Of a stretch of 64,000 nt of DNA, positions 21,626 to 30,590 are shown piece by piece (positions within the stretch are counted from its first letter, which is position 1; each line of letters opens with the position of its first letter). The stretch spans positions 186,001 to 250,000 of the forward strand of contig NZ_CANPVT010000008.1 of the NCBI RefSeq assembly GCF_947581735.1, written 5' to 3'. Both the position numbers and the translations under genes were made by a program. The stretch comes from Candidatus Palauibacter soopunensis (GTDB taxonomy: Bacteria; Gemmatimonadota; Gemmatimonadetes; Palauibacterales; Palauibacteraceae). Below the pieces are notes generated by a model. That model was not told where the DNA came from. It saw only the letters and a program-made list of their open reading frames with translations, and searched no databases.

Positions 21626-21811
21626 ATGGCAAAGACGGCACTAGTCGAGAAGGCGAACCGCAAGCCGAAGTTCAGTTCGCGCACGGTACGGCGCTGCAAT
21701 CGCTGCGGCCGGCCCCGCGCCTACATGAGAAAGTTCGGTTTGTGCCGGATCTGCTTCCGGGAGCAGGCGCTCCGCGGAGAGATCCCGGGCGTTCGGAAAG
21801 CGAGCTGGTGA
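21626..21811 (+). CDS. rpsN: 30S ribosomal protein S14, zinc-binding type (uS14)
   Basis: Small-subunit head protein in its short zinc form: 61 residues with C24/C27 and C40/C43 (CNRCGRP and CRICFRE). The longer zinc-free form of about 100 residues is not present here. It lies in the usual place between rplE and rpsH and ends two bases before the rpsH start. Confidence 0.97.
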   Translation: MAKTALVEKANRKPKFSSRTVRRCNRCGRPRAYMRKFGLCRICFREQALRGEIPGVRKASW

Positions 21812-21812
21812 G

Positions 21813-22211
21813 ATGAGCATGACCGATCCGATCGCGGACATGCTGACGCGCATCCGCAACGCCGGCCGGGCCGGACACAGGCGCGTCGACATCCCTCTCT
21901 CGAAGATCAAGATCGAGATCGCCAGGATTCTGGCGGAAAACCACTTCGTTCGCGGCTACAAGGTGCTGGACGACGATCGGCACGGCCGGCTGCGCGTGTA
22001 TCTGAAGTACACGTCGGACGAGCGGCCGGTCATTCGGCTGCTCGAACGCGTGTCGAAACCAGGCCTCAGGAAGTATGTCGACGCGAACTCGATCCCCAAG
22101 GTTCGGGCCGGGATGGGGATCGCGATCATGTCGACGTCGAACGGATTGATGACGGATCGCGACGCCCGCCGGCAGCACGTCGGCGGGGAGATCATCGCGA
22201 GAATCTACTAG
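21813..22211 (+). CDS. rpsH: 30S ribosomal protein S8 (uS8)
   Basis: 16S rRNA central-domain binder and, in E. coli, the repressor of the spc operon. It is 132 residues from ATG 21813; a second ATG at 21819 (MTDPIADMLTRIRNA) is an equally plausible start. The C-terminal KVRAGMGIAIMSTSNGLMTDRDARRQHVGGEIIARIY is typical. The stop is in CTAGCGG. Confidence 0.96.
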   Translation: MSMTDPIADMLTRIRNAGRAGHRRVDIPLSKIKIEIARILAENHFVRGYKVLDDDRHGRLRVYLKYTSDERPVIRLLERVSKPGLRKYVDANSIPKVRAGMGIAIMSTSNGLMTDRDARRQHVGGEIIARIY

Positions 22212-22264
22212 CGGGGCTGCCGGGCGTCGGTGCCGGCGGCCGCCCCCGCGAGGGAGCAGATAGC

Positions 22265-22807
22265 GTGTCGAGAATCGGAAAGCTGCCCATCCCCGTGCCG
22301 GACGGCGTCGAGGTGAGGATCGATGGCGCGCATGTGCAGGTGAAGGGCCCTCGGGGTGCGCTCGAGCGGTCGTTCGACCCCGATATGGAGATCACGCAGT
22401 CCGACGGTGCGGTGTCCGTGAAGCGTGCTTCCGATGAGGCGCGGCACCGGGCTCTGCATGGGCTCACGCGATCCCTGATCGCCAACATGGTCACGGGCGT
22501 GTCCCAGGGATACGAGAAACGCCTGGAGATCCACGGCGTCGGATACCGGGCGGAACAGAAGGGCGGCAGCGTTGTGTTCAGCGTCGGGTACAGCCATACG
22601 GTCACCGTCGAGCCGCCCGAGGGCATCACGGTGGGCGTAGAGTCGCCGACGCTCGTCAAGGTGTCGGGGAACGACAAGGAGAAGGTCGGGCAGATGGCGG
22701 CGGAGATCCGCGCGATCCGACCGCCCGAACCCTACAAGGGGAAGGGAATCCGCTACGTGGGCGAGTATGTGCGCCGCAAGGCCGGCAAGGCGACGGCCAC
22801 AGCCTGA
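22265..22807 (+). CDS. rplF: 50S ribosomal protein L6 (uL6)
   Basis: Protein near the sarcin-ricin loop where elongation factors dock. It is 180 residues from GTG 22265 (MSRIGKLPIPVPDGVEV), with two similar domains and the C-terminal KEKVGQMAAEIRAIRPPEPYKGKGIRYVGE. GAGGGAG lies about 7 bases before the start. Confidence 0.97.
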   Translation: MSRIGKLPIPVPDGVEVRIDGAHVQVKGPRGALERSFDPDMEITQSDGAVSVKRASDEARHRALHGLTRSLIANMVTGVSQGYEKRLEIHGVGYRAEQKGGSVVFSVGYSHTVTVEPPEGITVGVESPTLVKVSGNDKEKVGQMAAEIRAIRPPEPYKGKGIRYVGEYVRRKAGKATATA

Positions 22808-22832
22808 TCGGCGACCAGACAGAGGGAAGACG

Positions 22833-23210
22833 ATGGACATCAGGGGGCGGACGAAACAGAGGCACCGACTGCGGACGCGTCGACACGCCCGGATCAAGAA
22901 GAAGATCCGCGGAACGGCCGGCCGGCCGCGTCTCGTTGTGTTCCGAAGCCTGCGGCAGCTCGAGGGCCAACTGGTGGACGACGATCGCGGCGTTACGCTG
23001 CTGGGCGTCTCGACACTCGCCGGCGCGGACGGCGACGCCGGGGAACGCTCGGGCAAGGTCGCCGACGCTTATCTTGCGGGCAGGAAACTTGCGGAGAAGG
23101 CGGTCTCGGCCGACGTGGGCGAGATCGTGTTCGACCGCGGCGGGTATCCCTATCACGGCCGGGTTCGGGCGTTTGCCGAAGGCGCCCGCGACGGCGGTCT
23201 CCGCTTCTAA
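22833..23210 (+). CDS. rplR: 50S ribosomal protein L18 (uL18)
   Basis: 5S rRNA binder of the central protuberance. It is 125 residues from ATG 22833 (MDIRGRTKQRHRLRTRRHARIKKKI); in-frame sequence further upstream would run into rplF and does not resemble L18. RPRLVVFRSLRQLEGQLVDD and FDRGGYPYHGRVRAFAEGARDGGLRF are typical. Confidence 0.96.
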   Translation: MDIRGRTKQRHRLRTRRHARIKKKIRGTAGRPRLVVFRSLRQLEGQLVDDDRGVTLLGVSTLAGADGDAGERSGKVADAYLAGRKLAEKAVSADVGEIVFDRGGYPYHGRVRAFAEGARDGGLRF

Positions 23211-23222
23211 CGAGAGGGCTCC

Positions 23223-23744
23223 ATGGCAAGAGGGGGGAAACGGCGCGACGACGGTGACAACTTCAAGGAGAATGTCATCTTCATCAATCGCGTCTCGAAG
23301 GTCGTAAAAGGCGGCCGCCGCTTTTCGTTCACCGCGCTCGTGGCGGTCGGTGACGGGCAGGGCCGTGTCGGTATGGCTCTCGGCAAGGCGAACGAAGTCG
23401 CCGAGGCGATCCGCAAGGGATTCGAGCAGGCGCGTCAGGCCATGGTCGTCGTGCCGATCGTGAACGGGACCATCCCGCACGAAATCCTCGGGCGCCACGG
23501 CGCGGGCCGGGTGCTGCTCAAGCCCGCCGGTCCGGGAACCGGCGTCATCGCCGGCGGCCCCGTGCGGGCGGTACTCGAGTGCGCCGGCGTGCAGGACATC
23601 CTCACGAAGAGCCTCGGCACGAACAATCCTCTCAACATCGTTCGTGCGACGATGAGCGGACTGCAGGATCTGGTCACGCCGGAGCAGGTTGCGGCCGAAC
23701 GCGGAGTGGATGTCGCCACGATCCGGGAGGCCATGCGTGGGTGA
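23223..23744 (+). CDS. rpsE: 30S ribosomal protein S5 (uS5)
   Basis: Protein at the mRNA entry tunnel that affects decoding accuracy. It is 173 residues with [45 protein letters not shown] and [35 protein letters not shown] precedes the ATG. Its last 8 bases overlap the rpmD start. Confidence 0.97.
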   Translation: MARGGKRRDDGDNFKENVIFINRVSKVVKGGRRFSFTALVAVGDGQGRVGMALGKANEVAEAIRKGFEQARQAMVVVPIVNGTIPHEILGRHGAGRVLLKPAGPGTGVIAGGPVRAVLECAGVQDILTKSLGTNNPLNIVRATMSGLQDLVTPEQVAAERGVDVATIREAMRG

Positions 23745-23931
23745 GCAGTTGAAGATTCGTCAGGTAAAGAGCGGTCTCGGAGCGCAGCGCAAGCAGCGCG
23801 ACACGCTGCGCGCCCTCGGCCTCAAGCACCACCAGGACCAGGTGGTGCAGCCGGACAACCGCGCGATACGCGGGATGATCCACGCGGTGGCGCATCTCGT
23901 CGAAGTCGAGGAGGTCGGACAAGATGGCTGA
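23737..23931 (+). CDS. rpmD: 50S ribosomal protein L30 (uL30)
   Basis: Small large-subunit protein. It is 64 residues from GTG 23737, chosen because GGGAGG (23725-23730) lies 6 bases upstream inside rps[56 protein letters not shown] covers the whole fold. It overlaps rpsE and rplO by 8 bases each, so all three are likely coupled. Confidence 0.95.
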   Translation: MGEQLKIRQVKSGLGAQRKQRDTLRALGLKHHQDQVVQPDNRAIRGMIHAVAHLVEVEEVGQDG

Positions 23932-24382
23932 ACGCGAGCGGATCGGGCTCGACAATCTCTCTCCGCCCCGCGGTTCGAAGTCCTCCGCAAAACGTCGCGG
24001 CCGCGGTCACGGATCCGGCTCGGGCAAGACGTCGGGACGCGGCCACAAGGGCCAGAAGTCGCGGAGTGGCGCGTCGATTCCGGCGTGGTTCGAGGGCGGC
24101 CAGATGCCGCTCTACCGGCGTACGCCCAAGCGGGGGTTCAAGCCGCACCGGCGAACCGAGTGGCACATCGTCAATCTCTCGGAACTGGATCGCGTGGAGG
24201 GAAGCGGGATCGATCCTCGGACGCTTCGGGCGAGCGGTGTCATCCGCGGTACGGACCGTCCCGTGAAGATCCTCGGGCGCGGGGACGTCGGGCGGGCGGT
24301 CGATGTGCGCGCGCATGCCTTCAGTGCCTCGGCCCGTGAGAAGATCGAGGCGGCCGGCGGCACCGCCCAGGTGATCGAGTAA
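23924..24382 (+). CDS. rplO: 50S ribosomal protein L15 (uL15)
   Basis: Late-assembly protein of the large subunit. It is 152 residues with the Gly-rich basic N-terminal half (RGRGHGSGSGKTSGRGHKGQKSRSG), FEGGQMPLYRRTPKRGFKP and a C-terminal globular part (VKILGRGDV). It overlaps rpmD by 8 bases and precedes secY by 3. Confidence 0.96.
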   Translation: MAERERIGLDNLSPPRGSKSSAKRRGRGHGSGSGKTSGRGHKGQKSRSGASIPAWFEGGQMPLYRRTPKRGFKPHRRTEWHIVNLSELDRVEGSGIDPRTLRASGVIRGTDRPVKILGRGDVGRAVDVRAHAFSASAREKIEAAGGTAQVIE

Positions 24383-24385
24383 GGG

Positions 24386-25744
24386 ATGGCGAACGGCCAG
24401 AACGCGGCGGCCGCCGCGGCGAACATCTTCAAGGTGCCGGAGCTGAAGGCGAAGATCCTCTTCACTCTGCTCTGTCTCGCTCTGTATCGGCTCGGCTCCC
24501 ACATCACGACGCCGGGTGTGAACGTCGTGGCCCTGCAGGCCCTCGCCGGACAGTTCCAGGGCACGATCTTCGGCATTTACGACCTCTTCGTCGGGGGCGG
24601 TCTGCAGCGCGCGACCGTCTTCGCCCTGGGCATCATGCCCTACATCTCGGCGAGCATCCTCTTCCAGCTCCTCGCCGCCGTCATGCCGGCGATCGAGAAG
24701 CTGCAGAAGGAAGGGGAAGAGGGTCGCCGCAAGCTCACGCAGTGGACGCGGTATACCACCGTGGTGCTGTGCATTGGGCAGTCCTACACCTACGCGCTCT
24801 TCCTCGAGGCTCAGCCGGGTGCGGTCCTCGATCCCGGTCTCGGGTTTCGCCTCCTCACCGTGCTCATGCTTACGACAGGGGGCGTGTTCGTCATGTGGCT
24901 CGGCGAGCAGATCACCGAGCGCGGCGTCGGCAACGGCATGTCCCTGCTTATCTTTTTCTCGATTCTGCAGGGCTTCCCGGGAGCGGTGCTCAACACCTTC
25001 GAACTCTACCAGGCCGGTGGCATCTCGCTGATCAAGCTCGCCGCCCTCGCGGCGACTCTCGTGGCCATCATGGCCGCAGTCGTCGCTCTGACGATGGCCC
25101 AGCGCAAGATTCCCGTGCAGATCCCGCGGAAGGTCGTGGGCAGAGGCCGGATCCGGGAAGGGCAACGGTCGTTCATCCCCCTGCGGATCAACTCCGCCGG
25201 CGTGATGCCGATCATCTTCGCCCAGTCGATCATCATCATTCCGGGAACCCTGGCCGCGTTCATGGGCAACCCCGGACCGGGCAGCTCCGGCGCCCGGCGT
25301 TTCATCTACGAAATGAGCCAGGCGCTCCAGGTGGGGACGGCGTGGTACTACGTGCTGTACGTCGTTCTCATCGTCTACTTCACCTACTTCTACACGTCCA
25401 TCATCTTCAACCCGACGGATCTGGCGGAAAATCTGAAGCGCCAGGGCGGGTTCATTCCGGGCGTCAAGCCCGGCGCGAAGACGGCGGACTACATCGATCA
25501 CGTGCTTACGCGGATCACGCTGCCCGGCGCGGTCTACCTGGCACTGATCGCCGTTCTGCCCTACCTGATCTTCTCGATCTTCGATCTTCAGACCTTCTTC
25601 TTCGGCGGCACTTCGCTGCTCATCGTGGTGGGTGTCGCGCTCGATACGATGCAACAACTGCAACAGCATCTCCTGCTGCGTCAGTACGAGGGATTCATGA
25701 AGAAGGGTCGCGTCAAGTATCGCGGCAGACAGCGCTACATGTGA
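24386..25744 (+). CDS. secY: protein translocase subunit SecY
   Basis: Pore subunit of the Sec translocon in the cytoplasmic membrane. It is 452 residues with about ten hydrophobic segments. PYISASILFQLL, ITERGVGNGMSLLIF, RKIPVQIP and RINSAGVMPIIFA are conserved. The C-terminal cytosolic tail ends basic (KKGRVKYRGRQRYM). It is in its normal spc-operon place, and its stop overlaps the adk start by one base (TGATG). Confidence 0.97.
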   Translation: MANGQNAAAAAANIFKVPELKAKILFTLLCLALYRLGSHITTPGVNVVALQALAGQFQGTIFGIYDLFVGGGLQRATVFALGIMPYISASILFQLLAAVMPAIEKLQKEGEEGRRKLTQWTRYTTVVLCIGQSYTYALFLEAQPGAVLDPGLGFRLLTVLMLTTGGVFVMWLGEQITERGVGNGMSLLIFFSILQGFPGAVLNTFELYQAGGISLIKLAALAATLVAIMAAVVALTMAQRKIPVQIPRKVVGRGRIREGQRSFIPLRINSAGVMPIIFAQSIIIIPGTLAAFMGNPGPGSSGARRFIYEMSQALQVGTAWYYVLYVVLIVYFTYFYTSIIFNPTDLAENLKRQGGFIPGVKPGAKTADYIDHVLTRITLPGAVYLALIAVLPYLIFSIFDLQTFFFGGTSLLIVVGVALDTMQQLQQHLLLRQYEGFMKKGRVKYRGRQRYM

Positions 25745-26406
25745 TGCACGTTCGGCTGATCATCATGGGCCCTCCCGGTGTCGGGAAGGGTACTCAGGGC
25801 GAATTCCTGGCCGAACGCTTCGGCGTGCCACGCCTCTCGACCGGCGACATGATCCGCGCCGCGCTTCAGGCCGGAACCCCGCTCGGCGAAAGGGTTCGAG
25901 TCTACTACGAAGCGGGCGAACTCGTGCCGGATGAGGTCGTGCTGGGCCTCATCGCCGAGGCGTTCGACGGTTCGGAGGCGAGCGGAGGGTTCGTGCTCGA
26001 CGGATTCCCGCGTACGGTGCCTCAGGCCGACGGGCTCGGCGAGCTGCTGGCCGACCGGGGCATCGAACTGGACGCGGTGCTCTCGCTCGAGGCGCCGGAA
26101 GAAGAACTCGTCGATCGCATCTCCGGGCGGCGGGTGTGCGAGGCGTGCGGCCTCGTGACTCATGTGCGCGCCGTCGGAGCGAACGCCGCCTGCCCGGACT
26201 GCGGAGCCGCCCTCGTGCAGCGCTCCGACGACCGCGCGGAGACCGTTCGCAATCGGCTCGCGGTCTACCGCGCCCAGACCGAGCCCCTGCTCGCCTACTA
26301 CGCTCGGTCCGAGACGGGACTGACCGCGGTGGACGGCACGGGAACGCTGGAGGCGGTGCGGGATCGTCTCTTCGAGACGTTGCAGATGGCGGAGATGACC
26401 GGTTGA
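25744..26406 (+). CDS. adk: adenylate kinase, zinc-LID type
   Basis: Interconverts ATP + AMP and 2 ADP in the cytosol. It is 220 residues. The P loop GPPGVGKGTQ is at 9-18, with STGDMIR and the LDGFPRT AMP-site motif. The LID carries four cysteines, C132/C135 and C150/C153, for structural zinc. An open frame extends upstream into secY but is only a shadow; the ATG overlapping the secY stop gives the normal N terminus. Its stop is shared with the TTG start of map. Confidence 0.97.
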   Translation: MHVRLIIMGPPGVGKGTQGEFLAERFGVPRLSTGDMIRAALQAGTPLGERVRVYYEAGELVPDEVVLGLIAEAFDGSEASGGFVLDGFPRTVPQADGLGELLADRGIELDAVLSLEAPEEELVDRISGRRVCEACGLVTHVRAVGANAACPDCGAALVQRSDDRAETVRNRLAVYRAQTEPLLAYYARSETGLTAVDGTGTLEAVRDRLFETLQMAEMTG

Positions 26407-27185
26407 TCCGGCTGAAGTCGTCCGCCCAGATCGACGCCATCGCGGCGGCGGGAGCGATTGTGGCGGAGGTCCTCGAGATGGCGGCGGAGCGGGCGATCCC
26501 GGGACGGAGCACCGGGGAGCTGGACGACATGGCGGAGGCGATGATCCGCGACAACCCGGGCGCGACGCCCGCCTTCAAGGGGCTGTACGGGTTTCCGGCC
26601 ACGCTGTGCACGAGCATCAACGAAGAGGTCGTACATGGCATTCCGTCGTTCCGGCGGGAATTGACGTCGGGCGACATCGTGAGCGTCGACGTCGGGGTCA
26701 AGCTCGACGGTCTATTCGCGGACGCGGCCGTCACGATTCCCGTGGGAGAAGTGATGCCGGCGACCGAGCGTCTCCTGGGTGTGACCCGAACGGCGCTCGA
26801 CGTGGGCATCGAGGCGGCGCGTCCCGGAGCGCAGCTCGGCGATCTGGGCTGGGCGATCCAGACGCACGTCGAAGCCGAGGGCTTCAGCGTGATCAGGGAG
26901 CTCGTGGGACATGGCGTGGGCGAGGCGCCCCACGAGGAACCGCAGGTTCCGAACTATGGGGTGCGCAACCGCGGGTTCCGGATGCAGGCGGGGCTCGTCA
27001 TCGCCATCGAGCCGATGGTTAACGCGGGCGGGCCGGAGATCCGTACCCTCGACGATGAATGGACGGTGGTGACGGGGGACGGACGTCTCTCGGCGCATTT
27101 CGAACACACCGTGGCGGTGACGTCGGAGGGCCCGCGTGTGTTGACGCGGGTCGCGAGTCCGGCGCGAGCAGCAGGGGAGGCCTGA
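26403..27185 (+). CDS. map: methionine aminopeptidase, type I
   Basis: Removes the N-terminal Met from nascent proteins. It is 260 residues from TTG 26403 in a TTGA overlap with the adk stop. Metal ligands are D96, D107, H170, E203 and E234, with H78 as substrate-site histidine; [18 protein letters not shown] surrounds H170. No extra N-terminal domain is seen. The position between adk and infA is the usual one. Confidence 0.97.
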   Translation: MIRLKSSAQIDAIAAAGAIVAEVLEMAAERAIPGRSTGELDDMAEAMIRDNPGATPAFKGLYGFPATLCTSINEEVVHGIPSFRRELTSGDIVSVDVGVKLDGLFADAAVTIPVGEVMPATERLLGVTRTALDVGIEAARPGAQLGDLGWAIQTHVEAEGFSVIRELVGHGVGEAPHEEPQVPNYGVRNRGFRMQAGLVIAIEPMVNAGGPEIRTLDDEWTVVTGDGRLSAHFEHTVAVTSEGPRVLTRVASPARAAGEA

Positions 27186-27186
27186 G

Positions 27187-27405
27187 TTGGCGAAGGAAGA
27201 ACCGATCCAGATGACGGGGGAGGTCGCCGAGGCGCTTCCCAACGCGATGTTTCGCGTGGAGTTGGAGAACGGGCATCAGATCGTCTGCCACGTCTCCGGC
27301 AAGATTCGAATGAACTATATACGGATCCTGCCCGGAGACCGGGTTGCGGTCGAGTTGTCGCCCTACGATCTGACCCGAGGGCGGATCACGTACCGGTACA
27401 AGTGA
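27187..27405 (+). CDS. infA: translation initiation factor IF-1
   Basis: Small OB-fold protein that occupies the A site during initiation. It is 72 residues from TTG 27187, one base after the map stop; no ATG or GTG gives the family N terminus [59 protein letters not shown] is conserved. Three of the surrounding starts are TTG or GTG. Confidence 0.97.
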   Translation: MAKEEPIQMTGEVAEALPNAMFRVELENGHQIVCHVSGKIRMNYIRILPGDRVAVELSPYDLTRGRITYRYK

Positions 27406-27411
27406 AAGAAT

Positions 27412-27440
27412 TTGTTCGGATCGGTTCGGGCTGGTATTTT
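27412..27440 (+). promoter_or_regulatory. candidate extended -10 promoter for the alpha block
   Basis: TTGTTC (27412-27417), a 17-base spacer, then TG-G-TATTTT (27432-27440), an extended -10 box. The AT-rich patch stands out in this GC-rich sequence, and the 73-base infA-rpmJ spacer is long for this part of the cluster. It would start a transcript near 27447 for rpmJ-rpsM-rpsK-rpsD-rpoA-rplQ. The layout matches the promoter candidate of the toxin-antitoxin pair at 45966-45994. Confidence 0.5.
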
Positions 27441-27478
27441 GAAGGGTTGCCATCGAACCGCCACCAGAGGATGGAAGC

Positions 27479-27595
27479 ATGAAGGTTCGTTCGAGTGTCA
27501 GACGAATTTGCGAGCATTGCAAGGTCATCCGCAGGCGCGGCGTCGTCCGGGTGATCTGCAGTCGAGATCCGAAGCACAAGCAGCGGCAGGGATAG
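27479..27595 (+). CDS. rpmJ: 50S ribosomal protein L36 (bL36), zinc-binding type
   Basis: Smallest large-subunit protein, 38 residues ([20 protein letters not shown] then the [12 protein letters not shown] tail). The zinc ligands C11, C14, C27 and H33 are all present, so this is the C+ form. It is too short for most automatic length cut-offs. It lies between infA and rpsM as in most bacteria, with AGAGG upstream of the ATG. Confidence 0.96.
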   Translation: MKVRSSVRRICEHCKVIRRRGVVRVICSRDPKHKQRQG

Positions 27596-27605
27596 GCAGA
27601 AAACC

Positions 27606-27986
27606 ATGGCACGCATAGCAGGAGTCGATCTTCCGCGGAACAAGCGGATCGAGGTGGGCCTCACGTACATCTACGGAATCGGCCACTCGACGGCGCGCAA
27701 CATCCTGGCCGAAACGGGCGTGGATGCGGACGTTCGCGTCTATCAGCTGTCCGACGACGACGTCAACAAGCTGCGGCGGGTCATCGAGAACCACTACAAG
27801 GTCGAAGGTTCGCTGCGTACGGAAACCTCGATGAACGTGAAGCGTCTGATGGATATCGGATGCTATCGCGGGATGCGGCACAGGCGGAATCTGCCCGTGC
27901 GCGGCCAGCGAACACACACCAACGCCCGGACCCGGAAGGGGCCGCGGCGTGCCGTGGCCGGTAAGAAGAAGGCGCCTCGGAAGTAG
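27606..27986 (+). CDS. rpsM: 30S ribosomal protein S13 (uS13)
   Basis: Head protein that contacts P-site tRNA and forms bridges to L5. It is 126 residues with [26 protein letters not shown] and the C-terminal [28 protein letters not shown]. It begins 10 bases after rpmJ and leads the alpha-operon ribosomal genes. Confidence 0.97.
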   Translation: MARIAGVDLPRNKRIEVGLTYIYGIGHSTARNILAETGVDADVRVYQLSDDDVNKLRRVIENHYKVEGSLRTETSMNVKRLMDIGCYRGMRHRRNLPVRGQRTHTNARTRKGPRRAVAGKKKAPRK

Positions 27987-28028
27987 ACGCGACAACCACG
28001 TTCGGTCCAAACGGAGGACGCGCAGGGA

Positions 28029-28409
28029 ATGGCAAAGCGGGTAAGAAAGAAGAAGCGCCAGGTCGATGCCGAGGGCGTCGCCCACATCAAGGCGACCTTC
28101 AACAATACGATCATCACGATCACGACCCTGACCGGGGACACGGTCGCCTGGGCCAGTGCCGGAAAGGCGGGCTTCAAGGGCTCCAAGAAGTCCACGCCTT
28201 TTGCCGCCACCATCGCGGCCGAGACGGTGGGACGCGAGGCCGCCGGCATGGGGATGCGGCGGGTCCACGTGGAGGTGCAGGGCCCGGGGTCGGGACGTGA
28301 GTCGGCGATTCAGGCGCTGCAGGCGGCCGGTCTCGCGATCCGTTCGATCAAGGACGTGACGCCGATTCCGCATAACGGATGCCGTCCGCCGAAGAAGCGG
28401 AGGGTATAG
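28029..28409 (+). CDS. rpsK: 30S ribosomal protein S11 (uS11)
   Basis: Platform protein near the E-site codon. It is 126 residues with [43 protein letters not shown] and [18 protein letters not shown]. The conserved C-terminal [17 protein letters not shown] is complete. The stop is followed directly by the rpsD ATG. Confidence 0.97.
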   Translation: MAKRVRKKKRQVDAEGVAHIKATFNNTIITITTLTGDTVAWASAGKAGFKGSKKSTPFAATIAAETVGREAAGMGMRRVHVEVQGPGSGRESAIQALQAAGLAIRSIKDVTPIPHNGCRPPKKRRV

Positions 28410-29042
28410 ATGGCTCGCTATACGGGACCCGTTTGCCGGCTGTGCCGGCGCGAGGGAGAGAAGCTCTTCCTCAAGGGGAAGCGCTGTTTCACCGAGAAAT
28501 GCGCGATCGAGCGCCGCGCGTTCCCCCCGGGGCAGCATGGTGGCGGCCGCCGTCGCCGGCGCCAGTCGGAGTACGCCGTGCAGTTGCGGGAAAAGCAGAA
28601 GGTGAAGCGGATCTACGGACTCGCGGAGAAGCAGTTCCGTTCTCTCTTCAAGAAGGCTTCCCGCGTCCCGGGCGTCACAGGCGAGAACCTGCTCGTCGCG
28701 CTCGAGAGCCGACTCGACAATATCGTCTATCGTCTCGGCTTCGCGCCCTCCCGCAAGGCGGCACGGCAGCTCATTCGGCACCGCCACGTGCGGGTCGAGG
28801 GAGCGACGGTCGACGTGCCGAGCTATTCCGTCGGACCCGGTGCGGAAGTGTCGGTGGCGCCGAAGGCGCGGAAGTTGCCGGTGGTGATCGAGGCGATCGA
28901 GGATCGCCGGTCACGCGATCAGCTGTCGTGGCTGGGCGTCGACTATGATGCGGCGAGCGGGCGCATGCTCGAACGCCCGTCCCGATCCGATATTCCGCTC
29001 GCTGTCGAAGAACAGTTGATCGTCGAACTCTACAGCAAGTAG
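28410..29042 (+). CDS. rpsD: 30S ribosomal protein S4 (uS4), zinc-binding type
   Basis: Nucleator of 16S rRNA assembly and, in several bacteria, the alpha-operon repressor. It is 210 residues. The N terminus has C9, C12, C26 and C31, the C+ zinc form absent from E. coli S4. The S4 RNA-binding domain covers the ESRLDNIVYRLGFAPSRKAARQLIRHRHVRVEG segment. It starts with zero spacing after rpsK. Confidence 0.97.
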   Translation: MARYTGPVCRLCRREGEKLFLKGKRCFTEKCAIERRAFPPGQHGGGRRRRRQSEYAVQLREKQKVKRIYGLAEKQFRSLFKKASRVPGVTGENLLVALESRLDNIVYRLGFAPSRKAARQLIRHRHVRVEGATVDVPSYSVGPGAEVSVAPKARKLPVVIEAIEDRRSRDQLSWLGVDYDAASGRMLERPSRSDIPLAVEEQLIVELYSK

Positions 29043-29116
29043 GCCCGTGCGGCCGGGGCGTTCCCCGCATCCGGTCCGCCGCAGTCGCTGAGCAAAAAAC
29101 ACGGAGTGAAGTGCAT

Positions 29117-30220
29117 ATGACGGTGTCGGTAGATCTGGCCGGTCTCGTGCTTCCGGAAGCGATGGAGGAACAGAAGCGATCCCCCAACGGGTCGCGTGCG
29201 TCGTTTCTTCTCCAGCCGCTGGAGCGCGGGTTTGGACACACGATCGGCAACTCGATCCGGCGGATCATGTTGTCCTCGCTTCCCGGCGTGGCGGTTTGGG
29301 CATTCCGGGCAGACGGCGTTCAGCATGAACACCAGACGGTCGACGGGGTCGCGGAGGATGTACATCAGATCATCCAGAACCTGAAGCGCCTGGTTCTGGT
29401 GATGGATGAAGACAAAGAGGAAGCGAAGCTCTCGCTGACGGCTCACAGGGCCGGTCCGGTAACCGCGAAGCAGATCGTGGAGCATGCGTCGGTTCAGGTC
29501 GTGAACCCCGACCTCGTGCTCTTCACGCTGCAGGAGGACTTGCCCGAGAACCGTCCTCTCACCTTCGACCTGTGGGTGAATCGCGGCCGTGGCTTCGTCA
29601 TGGCGGAGCACCACGCGGCTCCCGAGGAGACCGAAGCCAAGCGTGACTTTCCGGTCGGGACGATCCGGATTGACGCCGTTTACAACCCCGTAACCCGCGC
29701 GAATTTCAACGTGAGGGAGACCCGCGTCGGCCAGCGCACGGACTTCGACCGGCTGGAGGTGGATGTCGAAACCAACGGTGCCCTGAATCCGGCGGAGGCG
29801 GTTTCGCAGGCGGCGGAGATCGTCCGGCTGCACCTGTCGTATTTCAGTCAGATGGGGACCGTGCCCACGCTGCCGGACGCCGTCGAGCCGGTGACCGAGG
29901 AGAGCGGAAGGGAGCCCGTCGATTCGGGACTTGTCGAGTTGCTCGAACGCTCGCTCGAGGAGTTCAGCGAGGTCTCGGCACGTTCAAGGAACACGCTCGA
30001 AAAGCAGGGCGTCACGACGCTGGGCGATGTCGTCACGCGGTCGCGGGACGATATCCTGCGGCTGGAGAATTTCGGAGAGAAATCTCTCGAGGAACTTGCG
30101 GAGGTCCTCGGCCGGCACGGACTCCGGTTCGGAATGTCGTTCCTGCGGGATGAAGACGGGAACCTCTACCTGCGGGACGATCTGGCGGGAAACGGAGCTC
30201 AGGGCGACGATGAGGCATAG
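29117..30220 (+). CDS. rpoA: DNA-directed RNA polymerase subunit alpha
   Basis: Dimerising platform of RNA polymerase; its C-terminal domain contacts UP elements and activators. It is 367 residues from ATG 29117. A GTG at 29111 in frame gives two more residues and is possible, since GGAG at 29103-29106 lies between the optimal distances for both. The N-terminal domain has [23 protein letters not shown]. The C-terminal domain (about 285-350) has [33 protein letters not shown]. It overlaps rplQ by 11 bases. Confidence 0.97.
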   Translation: MTVSVDLAGLVLPEAMEEQKRSPNGSRASFLLQPLERGFGHTIGNSIRRIMLSSLPGVAVWAFRADGVQHEHQTVDGVAEDVHQIIQNLKRLVLVMDEDKEEAKLSLTAHRAGPVTAKQIVEHASVQVVNPDLVLFTLQEDLPENRPLTFDLWVNRGRGFVMAEHHAAPEETEAKRDFPVGTIRIDAVYNPVTRANFNVRETRVGQRTDFDRLEVDVETNGALNPAEAVSQAAEIVRLHLSYFSQMGTVPTLPDAVEPVTEESGREPVDSGLVELLERSLEEFSEVSARSRNTLEKQGVTTLGDVVTRSRDDILRLENFGEKSLEELAEVLGRHGLRFGMSFLRDEDGNLYLRDDLAGNGAQGDDEA

Positions 30221-30572
30221 AAAGAAGGGGCGCGAACTCAGTCGGACGCGCAGCCATCGGAAGGCGATGCTGCGAAACATGGCAACGAGCCTCATCCTGC
30301 ACGAGCGGATCCGAACGACCGAGGCGAAGGCGAAGGAGTTGCGGCCGTTCGCCGAAAAGCTCATCACTTTGGCGAAGAGAGGCGATCTGCACAGCCGGCA
30401 GCTGGCTGGCCGGCAGATCGCGGACCGCGCCGCACTGCGGAAGCTCTTCGAGAAGATCGGCCCGCGTTTCGAGCATCGACCGGGCGGATACACGAGGATT
30501 CTGAAGTTGGGCGCGCGGAAGGGTGACGGAGCGGAGTTGGCGCTCATCGAATTCACCGATCGCGAGGCGTGA
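30210..30572 (+). CDS. rplQ: 50S ribosomal protein L17 (bL17)
   Basis: Protein at the tunnel exit. It is 120 residues starting at the ATG at 30210 inside the end of rpoA ([21 protein letters not shown]). [35 protein letters not shown] and [24 protein letters not shown] are typical. This closes the alpha block; an unrecognised membrane protein follows 18 bases later. Confidence 0.97.
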   Translation: MRHRKKGRELSRTRSHRKAMLRNMATSLILHERIRTTEAKAKELRPFAEKLITLAKRGDLHSRQLAGRQIADRAALRKLFEKIGPRFEHRPGGYTRILKLGARKGDGAELALIEFTDREA

Positions 30573-30590
30573 GGAACCGGGAGAAGAGAC

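Noticed and set aside
24742-25743. Open frame running upstream of adk within secY
   Set aside because: The upstream part is a shifted reading of secY; adk begins at the ATG overlapping the secY stop, where the P-loop N terminus is normal.
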